This document shows positions 28,071 to 36,098 of a DNA stretch of 64,000 bases, piece by piece (the stretch's first letter is position 1; each line of letters opens with the position of its first letter). The position numbers and the translations under genes were made by a program. The notes below the pieces were generated by a model. The model saw nothing but the letters and a program-made list of their open reading frames with translations. It made no database searches and was not told the DNA's origin. The DNA lies in assembly GCA_052143535.1 (NCBI GenBank), contig JBKQSS010000038.1:1-64000 (forward strand), written 5' to 3'. Origin of the DNA: JADGRA01 sp052143535 (GTDB lineage: Bacteria; Myxococcota; Myxococcia; Myxococcales; Myxococcaceae).

Positions 28071-29564
28071 TCACTGCCGGGACGAGACATCCAGCACCTT
28101 CAGCTTTCCAAGCAGCGTCATGATGTCTGACTGGCTTTCCTCGCCGAGAGCGAGGTGGGTGGCGTCGGCCACGCTCTGGCCGAGGGTGGGGTCGAGCTGC
28201 GTCCAGGTGGAGCCGACGTAGGCCTCCACCCATTCGTGCCAGTAGAGGGCCGGGACGCCGTCCCCGCTGCCCACGTACACCACGCCGTCCACTCGCCGAG
28301 CGGGGATGCCCAGGGCCCGCAACAGTGCCACCGAGAGCAGCGAATGCTCGGTGCAGTCGCCCCGCATCTGGCGGAGCACGTCGGTGGCACGGTCCGCACT
28401 GGCCCCGTACTCCTTCTTCATGTGCGCCCCCACCCAGGCCACCACCTTCTTCGCCGTGGCGTAGGCGTCCGTCTCGGCACCGGCAATTTCCCGTGCCTTG
28501 GAGACAATTTCCGGGGCCTCGGACTCCACCGCCAGGGTGGCCTTCAGGTACTCCTCGCCTCCGGGGGCCTTGAGGGGCCTCGTCCCGAGTTGGGACACCT
28601 CTGGGGGCGCGGCGCGGATGCGCACCTCGGTTTTGCCACCTTCGAGGGGGCGGTAACTCTGCCGCTCCGGGGAGCGCCGGAAGTCGGGCCCGAGGCCGTC
28701 CAAAACGAGCGTCATCTCCCCCGGCACCCCACGGGCACCGTCCGGTATGGGCTTGGGGAGCACCAGCCGGGCCAGTCCAAAAATCTCCACCCGGTCGAGC
28801 CGCTGCGCGACCGACTTGGGCTCGGCACGAAAGGCGGAATTTCCGCCGAAAACTGTTTCGAGAATTGTGCCGTGGGCCGTCACCGCGGAGACGCCCGGCA
28901 CCTTGTCCTTCTCGGAGATGGTGGTGGCGTGGCGCAAGGACACCCGGACGCCACTGACGCTGCGGACCTCGGAGTCGCCTGGAGTGGTGGTGACTTTGGA
29001 CGCGACCAGGTCCGTCGCATCCAGCCAGATTCCGGAGACCGGGGCGTTGCGCAGAAGGGACACCCGCACTTGGTCGGTGTCCTCCACCGTTTCGGTGCTG
29101 GGCGGAAAGCTGAGCTTCTCCTCCGGGTGCCCCGGACGCCGGCGAAGTACCTCGATGCCGCCCGGGGTGGCCTTCCCAACCAGCGTCTGCGTGCCTCCGT
29201 CGCCGCTGTCTTCGAAGACGAAGGAGAGCAGCCGCCCTGAGGGGCGTGACTCGTACACGCGCTCCTCGCGGTGGTGACGGTCGATGCTGGCCTGGCCCGC
29301 TTTCACGTTGAAGGCCAGCTCCGCCACGTAGCGAGCGCGGCTGCGGTTGCCGGGCAAAAGGGCCAAGTCGGTGAAGTACCAGCCCACCTTCTTATCCACG
29401 AGGTACACCCCGAACCATTCCCCTCCGGCCGGACGCTGGACGCGCAGCGCGTCGCTGAGCGGAGCCGCTCCGGCGGCGTGGGCCTGGGCCAAGAGCACGA
29501 GCCCGAAGCCGAGAAGCAAAACACCCCGGGCTCGGGTGCTGGGCGACGTCCCGCGACGGGTCAC
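28071..29564 (-). CDS. Exported transglutaminase-like (papain-fold) protein
   Basis: A 497-residue protein beginning at a GTG one base after the stop of the GNAT gene. A basic start and hydrophobic segment (about 14-34) form a signal peptide or anchor. A large middle region (about 40-330) is beta-rich and not recognised. The C-terminal domain is transglutaminase-like with the catalytic triad C404 (GDCTEHS), H443 (YWHEW) and D458 (QLDPT). Bacterial members act as peptidases or amide-bond-forming enzymes in the envelope. The operon with an ATP-grasp ligase and an acetyltransferase suggests peptide-like substrates. Confidence 0.88.
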   Translation of the reverse strand: MTRRGTSPSTRARGVLLLGFGLVLLAQAHAAGAAPLSDALRVQRPAGGEWFGVYLVDKKVGWYFTDLALLPGNRSRARYVAELAFNVKAGQASIDRHHREERVYESRPSGRLLSFVFEDSGDGGTQTLVGKATPGGIEVLRRRPGHPEEKLSFPPSTETVEDTDQVRVSLLRNAPVSGIWLDATDLVASKVTTTPGDSEVRSVSGVRVSLRHATTISEKDKVPGVSAVTAHGTILETVFGGNSAFRAEPKSVAQRLDRVEIFGLARLVLPKPIPDGARGVPGEMTLVLDGLGPDFRRSPERQSYRPLEGGKTEVRIRAAPPEVSQLGTRPLKAPGGEEYLKATLAVESEAPEIVSKAREIAGAETDAYATAKKVVAWVGAHMKKEYGASADRATDVLRQMRGDCTEHSLLSVALLRALGIPARRVDGVVYVGSGDGVPALYWHEWVEAYVGSTWTQLDPTLGQSVADATHLALGEESQSDIMTLLGKLKVLDVSSRQ

Positions 29565-29565
29565 G

Positions 29566-30033
29566 CTAGAGCTTCTTCTTCAAGAGAATGAGGTCATCGC
29601 CTGGGCGGTAGAAATCTCGGAAGCGAGACTCCTCGAGGTAGCGCATGGACTGGTAGAAGCCGCGCGCTGGGCCGTAGTCCTCGGTGGCCGACGTCTCCAC
29701 CCGCACCAGCCGTGCTTTGCGCCGTCGCAAGTCCGCCTCCATGGAGGCGATGAGTCCGGCGCCAATACCCTTGCCTCGCTGCGCCGGCTCCGACGCAATC
29801 CAGTACAAGTCGAAGGTGCCCTCGGTCATCGGCGTCGGGCCGTAGGCCACGTAGCCCGCCAGTTCTCCATTCATTAGCGCCACCAGGACGAGGTAGTCCG
29901 GGCTACTCGGCTGCAACGCCAGGTCGATGACCTCGAGCGCGCACCGCACCTCTTCGGGCGAGAAGTTCTCGACTCGGTCCAGCAACGCGGCGAGAGCTGC
30001 CCGGTCGGCTGGAGCGATGGGACGGATGTCCAT
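29566..30033 (-). CDS. GNAT acetyltransferase
   Basis: A 155-residue acetyltransferase from ATG 30033, where the first strand reads MDIRPIAPADRAAL as expected for the fold. Motif A, the acetyl-CoA pyrophosphate loop, is QRGKGIGAGLI (consensus Q/RxxGxG/A). GPARGFYQSMRYLEESRFRDFY closes the domain. The acceptor is unknown. Its 5' end overlaps the ATP-grasp gene by 131 bases in another frame, and its stop is one base from the transglutaminase-like gene, so the three form one operon. Confidence 0.9.
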   Translation of the reverse strand: MDIRPIAPADRAALAALLDRVENFSPEEVRCALEVIDLALQPSSPDYLVLVALMNGELAGYVAYGPTPMTEGTFDLYWIASEPAQRGKGIGAGLIASMEADLRRRKARLVRVETSATEDYGPARGFYQSMRYLEESRFRDFYRPGDDLILLKKKL

Positions 30034-31024
30034 GAGTCCTTTCGAGCGCGACGTCCACCAGGCGGGAGCCGAGGGCGGCGTAATCCATGCCCGCGGCGGC
30101 AGCAGCGCGCGCGTAGCCCGCCTGCGGATGCAAATCGCAGTTCGGGTTGATGTCAATGACGTAGGGCTCCCCGTCGACAGACAACCGCAAGTCGACCCGG
30201 CCGTAGTCGCGGCAGCCGAGCGCCTCGAAGGCGGCCAGCGCCGCGCCCACCACTTTGGCTTCCACCGCAGCGGGCAAGCTGCACGGTCCGGAGGGGCTGT
30301 CCTGGCACTCCGGGCTCGCCGTCTCCCACTTCGCCCGGTAGCTGACAATGCGGGGCCGACCCTCGAAGGCCTTCCCGAAGTGAATCTCGCTCAGCGGGAG
30401 CACCACCCGGGGGGTGTTGCCGAGAAGGGAGACGTACACCTCGCGCCCGGCGATGAAGCGCTCCACCAGGGCGGGCTGGTGGAAGGTGCGCAGCACCAGT
30501 TCCACCGCGTCGCGTAAGGCGGCGGCGTCGTGCACCACCGAGTCAAAGGTGACGCCGGCCGAGGCGTCCTCGCGCACCGGCTTGACGATGAGGGGGAAGG
30601 GGAGCTGCACCCGGCTCAACTCGGCCGGCGAGGAGACGACCGCGAAGGCGGGGGTGGGGACGCCGCGGGCCAGCAGCAACTCCTTGGCCTTGTCCTTGTG
30701 CAAAGCGAGGCCTAGCGCCAGGGGCCCGGAGCCGGTGAAGGGAATCTTCAACAGCTCCAGCACCGCGCTGGCGGCCATCTCGCCGCGGCTGTCTCCGGAG
30801 ACGGACTCGCACAGGTTGACCACCACGTCCGGAGGGTGGTGGCCGAGCGACTGGAAGGCAGCGAGCGGCGCCTCGCCCACCACCACCGGCACCGCCACCT
30901 GCTTGCCGCGGGTCAGCGCTTCGGCAAGAGCGGCAGCAACGTGCAGCACGTCCTTCCGGGCTTCGCGTCCTGGGTCGTCCTCCAATGCGTCGTGGTCGGC
31001 GTTGTGGAGAAGGGCGATGAGCAT
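29903..31024 (-). CDS. ATP-grasp ligase related to D-alanine-D-alanine ligase
   Basis: About 373 residues from ATG 31024, whose MLIALLHNADHD gives the first strand; an upstream GTG at 31060 is an alternative. ATP-grasp features include LIVKPVREDASAGVTFDSVV (nucleotide Lys and flexible loop), LVERFIAGREVYVSLLGN and the metal site YVIDINPNCDLHP with its Glu-to-Asp-like variation. It resembles D-Ala-D-Ala ligase but is not in a cell-wall cluster. It probably joins amino acids or short peptides through acyl-phosphates. The last 45 residues are encoded within the GNAT gene and look like translated overlap, so a shorter true C-terminus or a sequence error is possible. Confidence 0.85.
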   Translation of the reverse strand: MLIALLHNADHDALEDDPGREARKDVLHVAAALAEALTRGKQVAVPVVVGEAPLAAFQSLGHHPPDVVVNLCESVSGDSRGEMAASAVLELLKIPFTGSGPLALGLALHKDKAKELLLARGVPTPAFAVVSSPAELSRVQLPFPLIVKPVREDASAGVTFDSVVHDAAALRDAVELVLRTFHQPALVERFIAGREVYVSLLGNTPRVVLPLSEIHFGKAFEGRPRIVSYRAKWETASPECQDSPSGPCSLPAAVEAKVVGAALAAFEALGCRDYGRVDLRLSVDGEPYVIDINPNCDLHPQAGYARAAAAAGMDYAALGSRLVDVALERTHGHPSHRSSRPGSSRRVAGPSRELLARRGAVRARGHRPGVAAE

Positions 31025-31229
31025 GCGCAGGGACGCAACGGAGAACGTTACCACGGTCACCCGTCAGCTGCGAGGCGCCGTCCGCAAGCGCCGGGTGTCC
31101 CCCCCTCGGCTCCGCCGTCGCCGACGAGACGCGCTCGTGCGAGAGTCCCGCTCCGGTGGGGGGCCCAAAGCACTCCACCCTGGCCCACAAGGGGGCTTCC
31201 CGCTGGCCAGAAGCGGCGACTCCCGAAGC

Positions 31230-32507
31230 ATGCGCATCCGCGACCCCATCCACGGCACGTTGCCCGTCTCGGACGACGAGGCGGCGGTGGTGGACAGCCC
31301 CTACTACCAGCGGCTCCGCCACGTGCGGCAGCTTGGCTTCGGCGAGCTGGCCTTTCCTGGAGCGACGCACACCCGGCATGCGCATGGCCTCGGCGCGATG
31401 CACGTGGTGGGGCGCCTCTTCGACGGCATTGCTGCCCGGGCTGGGCTGCCCGAGGCGCCGAGGGCCCGCTTTCGCAGTGCGGTGCGGTTGGCCACCCTCT
31501 GCCATGACCTCGGCCACATGCCCCTCTCCCATGCGTCGGAACGCATTGCCCCGGCGCGGGCCAGCTTGCAGCTTCCGGCCTGGGTGGCCGAGCCCAGTGG
31601 CCAGGCCACCCACGAGGACTTCACCGCGCAGCTCCTCTTGCAGAGCAGCCTGGCGGACTTGTTGCGCAGTCGGCTGGCCCCGCAGGGGCTCGGTCCCGAG
31701 GCGCTGGCCGCGCTGGTGGCCGGCCGGACGCCGCCTGGCGGGCTGGACTTCACCCACCAAGGCGCGGACTGGACGCCGCTGCTTCGCTCGCTGGTCTCCG
31801 GGGAGCTAGACGCCGACCGCATGGACTACCTGCTGCGCGACTCGTTTTACACCGGCGTCAACTACGGGCGCTTTGACCTCGACTGGTTAATTCAGAATCT
31901 GCACCCGGCCCGCATCGAAAACCGGGTGGAGCTCGCGCTCAGCCGCAGCGCGGCCTTCGCCTTCGAGGACTTTCTGCTCAGCCGCTACCACATGTTTCTG
32001 AGCGTCTACCTGCACCACACTGCGGTGGCCTTCGACTGGATGCTGGCCGCCTTCTACCGGGAGAGCCGGGGGGAATTCGAGATTCCCTCGGACCCGGTGG
32101 CCTTCCTCTACTGCGACGACGTCGCTCTCATGTCCGCCCTGCGGCGCTCGAGCAACCGCTGGGCGAAGCGCATTGTGGCCCGTGCGGGATTTAAGCTGCT
32201 CGCCCAATTCACCGAGCGCGACGAGGGCTATGACTTGCACAAGCTGGCGGAGGCCTTGGACAAAGCCCAGGTGGAGCACTTCGAGGTGGAGTCCGAGAGC
32301 GCCCTCTCCAAGTACTTCGACGGGACGGCCGGCCCCAGCCTCTACATTCTCGACGAGTCCACCGGACGACTGACGCCGGTGGCCCGCTACACCTCGCTCT
32401 ACCAGCGCTACGCCGGCGCGGTGCGCCTGAGTCGCGCCTACGTCCGGCCCGAGCAGCTTGCCACCGCGCGCTCGGCGGTGGCGCTCTTGGCGCAGGGGGC
32501 GGGATGA
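31230..32507 (+). CDS. HD-domain phosphohydrolase (COG1078/dNTPase-like)
   Basis: A 425-residue protein starting MRIRDPIHG, the typical N-terminus of this group. The HD metal site consists of H52 in HTRHAHGLG, H92/D93 in LCHDLGHMPLSH and a later Asp in GELDADRMDYLLRDS. The overall length and GVNYGRFDLDWLI match COG1078 proteins related to dGTP triphosphohydrolases and SAMHD1. It probably cleaves nucleotides in the cytosol. The stop overlaps the start of the Nudix-MBL gene by four bases, suggesting linked nucleotide or RNA turnover. It is divergent from the ATP-grasp gene. Confidence 0.92.
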   Translation: MRIRDPIHGTLPVSDDEAAVVDSPYYQRLRHVRQLGFGELAFPGATHTRHAHGLGAMHVVGRLFDGIAARAGLPEAPRARFRSAVRLATLCHDLGHMPLSHASERIAPARASLQLPAWVAEPSGQATHEDFTAQLLLQSSLADLLRSRLAPQGLGPEALAALVAGRTPPGGLDFTHQGADWTPLLRSLVSGELDADRMDYLLRDSFYTGVNYGRFDLDWLIQNLHPARIENRVELALSRSAAFAFEDFLLSRYHMFLSVYLHHTAVAFDWMLAAFYRESRGEFEIPSDPVAFLYCDDVALMSALRRSSNRWAKRIVARAGFKLLAQFTERDEGYDLHKLAEALDKAQVEHFEVESESALSKYFDGTAGPSLYILDESTGRLTPVARYTSLYQRYAGAVRLSRAYVRPEQLATARSAVALLAQGAG

Positions 32508-34015
32508 GCGAGGCATTCCCCGGCATGCCCGAGCCGCCGCCTCCGAGCCCGCCCAAGGACGCCGCGGTGGTGGTGCTGGTGCGGCCCGGCGCGGACGGGC
32601 CGGAGCTCTTCTGGCTCCGCCGCGAGACGACGCTTTCCTTTGCCGCCGGCTTCTACGCCTTTCCGGGCGGCCGGGTGGACGCAAGCGACAGCCTCCTCGC
32701 CGTGGAGGGCGCCCAGGGGGAGGAGGCCACCTTTCGCGTCGCTGCGGCCCGGGAGCTCTTCGAGGAGACGGGGGTGCTGCTGGCGCACGGGCCACCGGCC
32801 GCTCCGCAGGCGCTGCGCCAGGCTCGCGCCCAGCTTCTTTCGGGGACGCTCTGCTTCGCGGACGTCCTCGGCCGGCTGCAGTTGCGGCTGCACGCCGCAG
32901 ACTTTCTGGGCGCCGGGCGCTGGCTGACGCCCAGCTTCATGCCAGTGCGTTTCGACGCGCGTTTCTTCCTGGTGCGGGTGAACGAAGACGTGGTGGCCGA
33001 GGTGTGGCCGGGCGAGCTGGCCGAAGGGGCCTGGGTGCGCCCGGTCGACGCACTCTTGGCCTGGGCCGAGGGGCGCGCGCTGCTTCACCCGCCCAACCAC
33101 TTCGCGCTGCAGGCCCTGCTGTCGTCTCCTTCGCTGGAGGCCGCGCGCGCCGCCATGCTGCAAGCGCCCCCGTCCGAAGGCCCCTCGGCACACCCGGTGC
33201 AATTCCAGCGCGGGGTGCGACTGCTTGCCCTGCGCACCCCGACGCTGCTGCCCGCGACGCACACCAATTGCTGGCTGCTCGGCAACGGAGAGCTTCTTTT
33301 GGTCGACCCGGGCGCCTCGGACCCCTCCGAGGTGGACCGCCTGGTCGGGCGGCTCGCCCAGCTCGAGAAAGAGGGGCTGCGGGCGCGCGCGGTGTTTCTC
33401 ACCCACCACCACCTCGACCACGTCGGCGGCGTGGGGGCGCTGAAAGAGCGACTCGGGCTTCCAGTGTGGTGCCACGAGAAGACCGCGGAGCGACTGGAGT
33501 TGCGTCCCGGGCGCGTTCTCGCCGACGGGGAAGTGCTGACGCTGGAGGGTGAGCCAGACATGCGCTGGCGGGTGCTGCACACTCCCGGCCACGCCCGTGG
33601 GCACCTGTGCCTTCTGGACGAGGCGAGCCACGCGGCGGTGGTGGGGGACATGGTGGCCGGCGTCGGCACCATCCTCATCGACCCTCCCGAGGGAGAGATG
33701 GCCGAGTACCTGCGGCAGCTACGGCGCCTGCGGGACGTGCCGGTGCGGGCCCTCTACCCGGCGCATGGGCCGCCGCTCCCGGACGGCCCAGCGGCCCTCG
33801 AGCGGTACCTCGCCCACCGCGCCGCGCGGGAGGCCCGCGTCAAGGCCGCTCTCGGAGGCGAGCCTCGCTCCCTCGAGGAGCTCGCCCGGGAGGCCTACGC
33901 GGACACCCCGGGCGCTTGGCCCCCGGTGGCCGAGCGCAGCACGCTGGCCATTTTGGAAAAGCTCGTGGCCGAGGCCGAAGCACGCCTTGAGGGCGAGCGC
34001 TGGGCCCGCGCCTGA
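32504..34015 (+). CDS. Fused Nudix hydrolase and LACTB2-like metallo-beta-lactamase protein
   Basis: A 503-residue two-enzyme fusion. Residues 18-220 form a NUDT19-type Nudix domain; the Nudix box is interrupted (GGRVDAS, then AAARELFEETGVLL after an insertion). Residues 235-440 form a metallo-beta-lactamase domain with LTHHHLDHVGG near 299, HTPGHARGHLCL and VVGDMVAGVG. A C-terminal winged helix like that of LACTB2 follows (about 445-500). LACTB2 relatives cut RNA, and NUDT19 types hydrolyse CoA or other diphosphates. Translation is coupled to the HD hydrolase gene. Confidence 0.9.
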   Translation: MSEAFPGMPEPPPPSPPKDAAVVVLVRPGADGPELFWLRRETTLSFAAGFYAFPGGRVDASDSLLAVEGAQGEEATFRVAAARELFEETGVLLAHGPPAAPQALRQARAQLLSGTLCFADVLGRLQLRLHAADFLGAGRWLTPSFMPVRFDARFFLVRVNEDVVAEVWPGELAEGAWVRPVDALLAWAEGRALLHPPNHFALQALLSSPSLEAARAAMLQAPPSEGPSAHPVQFQRGVRLLALRTPTLLPATHTNCWLLGNGELLLVDPGASDPSEVDRLVGRLAQLEKEGLRARAVFLTHHHLDHVGGVGALKERLGLPVWCHEKTAERLELRPGRVLADGEVLTLEGEPDMRWRVLHTPGHARGHLCLLDEASHAAVVGDMVAGVGTILIDPPEGEMAEYLRQLRRLRDVPVRALYPAHGPPLPDGPAALERYLAHRAAREARVKAALGGEPRSLEELAREAYADTPGAWPPVAERSTLAILEKLVAEAEARLEGERWARA

Positions 34016-34117
34016 GGGCACCTTGCTGGTGGAGAGAGAAAGCCTTGCAGCCGGCGAGGGCCCCGAGCCAACCTCCGCGCCGAACGGGCCCCGGGGAGGA
34101 AGGGGGCCGGCCGGCAC

Positions 34118-34642
34118 ATGTTCACCATCCGGACTGCCACCGCCCAAGACGCAGAGGCCCTGGCGGAGTTGGGCCGACGCACCTTTCAGGAAACGTTTGC
34201 CAAGGACAACAGGCCCGACGACATGGCCCGCTACCTGGCGGACCACTTTGGGGCGGCACTGCAGCGCGAGGAGTTGGCGGACCCCTCTTCGCGCTTCCTC
34301 TTGCTGTTGGCTGAGGCAACGCCGGCTGGGTACGTCAAGGTGCGGCGCGGCCCGGCCCAAGTGCCCGGGCGAAGCCCCTTGGAAATCTGCCGCTTCTACG
34401 TCAACCGAGCGTGGCATGGCTCCGGCGGGGCGCCGGCCTTAATGCGGGCCACCGTGGCGCTGGCCCAGCACGAGGCACACGACGCGCTGTGGCTCGCGGT
34501 GTGGGAGCACAACGCCCGTGCCATTGCCTTCTACCAGAAGCACGGTTTCACCCGGGTTGGGGAGCAGCCCTTTCAGCTGGGGGCCGACCTGCAGACCGAC
34601 TGGGTGATGGCTCGCGAGGTTAGGCCCGAGCAAAGTCGATGA
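34118..34642 (+). CDS. GNAT acetyltransferase
   Basis: A 174-residue GNAT protein. MFTIRTATAQDAEALAEL is the first strand and helix, and YVNRAWHGSGGAPALM is motif A with HGSGGA in place of the more common RGxGxG. LWLAVWEHNARAIAFYQKHGF is motif B. It resembles spermidine/streptothricin-type and RimI-like acetyltransferases, but the acceptor is unknown. A GGGGAGG ribosome site precedes it. The 3' end overlaps the convergent ribonuclease gene by 23 bases. Confidence 0.9.
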   Translation: MFTIRTATAQDAEALAELGRRTFQETFAKDNRPDDMARYLADHFGAALQREELADPSSRFLLLLAEATPAGYVKVRRGPAQVPGRSPLEICRFYVNRAWHGSGGAPALMRATVALAQHEAHDALWLAVWEHNARAIAFYQKHGFTRVGEQPFQLGADLQTDWVMAREVRPEQSR

Positions 34643-36071
34643 AGCCCCGTTCCAGGTTGGTGGCCAGGAGCCGGAGCCGCACCCTGTCCCCGACATCCAG
34701 CCCGCCCTCGCCCCGCACCACGCGGCCCTCGGCGGGCGGCAACAGCAGCCGGGCGAAGGTGCCGTGGTCCGTGACGCCAGTGACAATGGCGTCGAAGACT
34801 TGCCCGACGCGCCGGCTGAGCAGCTGCGCCGCCGCCATCTTCCGGACGAGCCGCTCCACGTGCCGCGCCCCGTCCTCCATCAGGGTGCAGCGCGTGGCCA
34901 CCGTCTGGAGCTCCGCGTCGGAGTAGGGCGCCGGTGAGGCGTCGAGCGCCGCTTTCACCAGCCTCTGGGTGACGAGGTCCGCAAACCGGCGGTTGGGCGC
35001 GGTGGAGTGGGTGTAGTCCTGGACGGCCAGCCCGAAGTGGCCGGAAGGCGGAGCGCCGGCGCGCTGCAAGTCATACTCCCCGGGCCCGAGCAGCTTCACC
35101 ACCGCCAGGGAGAGGTCCGGAAAGCGCAACGGGTCCGCGGCACGCTGCTTGAGCAAGAAGCGCTCCAGCACGGCTGGGTCAGGCTGACTGGGAAGGGCTG
35201 TCCCCAGGCCCTTTGCCAGCTCGACAATCCGCTCCCAGCGCTTGGGGACTCTCACCACCCGGGCCAGGGAGGAGCGGCGCTGCGCGGCGAGGAAGCGCGC
35301 CATGACGCCGTTGCTGGCCACCATCAAGTCCTCAATCAACTGCCGGGACCGGCTGTCCGGTAGCAGCTCCAAGTCCACCACCTCGCCGTCGGCCAGGACC
35401 GGTCGCGCCTCCAGGGTGTCGAGGTCGAGCGCACCTTGCTTCACCCGGCGGGCCCGCAGCGCCAGGGTGGCGCGGTTTTGCAGCTCGAGCTGCGCTTGCA
35501 GCCCTTGGACTTCGAGCACCCGCGCTGGGACGCCAGCACCGCCCGACAGCCACTCGGCCAGCCCGGAGTAGGCCAGCTTGGCCTTGTTGCGCACCAGCGC
35601 GCGCCCCACCTCTTCCTCATCGAGCGTGCCGTCGGGGTGCACCCGGAAGGAGATGACGATGGCCGGCCGGTCCACCTGCTGCTTCAGCGAGGTGGCCTCG
35701 TAGCTGAGCGGCGGGGGCAGCATGGTGAACACCGTGACCCCGGGGTACACCGAGGTGGTGTTGTGAGCGGCGTGGGCGTCAATCGCCCCGTCTTTGGCCA
35801 CGCGTCCGTCGACGTCGGCGATGGCGACCTTGACGCCGACGCTGCCGTCGCCCATGTCCATGGCCACTTCAATCTGGTCGAGGTCGAGCGAGTCGTCGTT
35901 GTCGATGGACGACCAGAGCAGCCCGCGCAAGTCCTCGCCCGGAGAGCCAGCCGCAGGAGCGGCCAGCACCTGCGAGAGCTCGGCCTGCACCTGCGGCGCG
36001 AAGTCCGGGAGAAAGCCGCGGGCCAGCATGGCGGCCCGAGCGCCCCGAAGCAGGCTGAAGGGCTCGCTCAT
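34620..36071 (-). CDS. RNB-domain ribonuclease, compact RNase II/R relative
   Basis: A 483-residue exoribonuclease. The RNB active-site region SSIDNDDSLDLDQIEVAM (about 54-71) carries the metal-binding Asp residues, and HSTAPNRRFADLVTQRLV is the second hallmark. An S1-like domain ends the protein (GQVFDAIVTGVTDHGTFARLLL). The N-terminal cold-shock domains of E. coli RNase R and RNase II are missing; only about 45 residues precede RNB. It degrades RNA 3'-5' in the cytosol. The gene may be cotranscribed behind the iron permease gene, 27 bases away. Confidence 0.9.
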   Translation of the reverse strand: MSEPFSLLRGARAAMLARGFLPDFAPQVQAELSQVLAAPAAGSPGEDLRGLLWSSIDNDDSLDLDQIEVAMDMGDGSVGVKVAIADVDGRVAKDGAIDAHAAHNTTSVYPGVTVFTMLPPPLSYEATSLKQQVDRPAIVISFRVHPDGTLDEEEVGRALVRNKAKLAYSGLAEWLSGGAGVPARVLEVQGLQAQLELQNRATLALRARRVKQGALDLDTLEARPVLADGEVVDLELLPDSRSRQLIEDLMVASNGVMARFLAAQRRSSLARVVRVPKRWERIVELAKGLGTALPSQPDPAVLERFLLKQRAADPLRFPDLSLAVVKLLGPGEYDLQRAGAPPSGHFGLAVQDYTHSTAPNRRFADLVTQRLVKAALDASPAPYSDAELQTVATRCTLMEDGARHVERLVRKMAAAQLLSRRVGQVFDAIVTGVTDHGTFARLLLPPAEGRVVRGEGGLDVGDRVRLRLLATNLERGFIDFARA

Positions 36072-36098
36072 TGCGCGTCGGCCTTCAGCGCGCCGAGG

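Noticed and set aside
28071..34642. A defence island built from HD, Nudix, MBL, GNAT and ATP-grasp genes
   Set aside because: No sensor, toxin, nuclease effector or mobile-element gene is present, and each gene has a simpler metabolic reading. The smaller ATP-grasp operon is reported instead.
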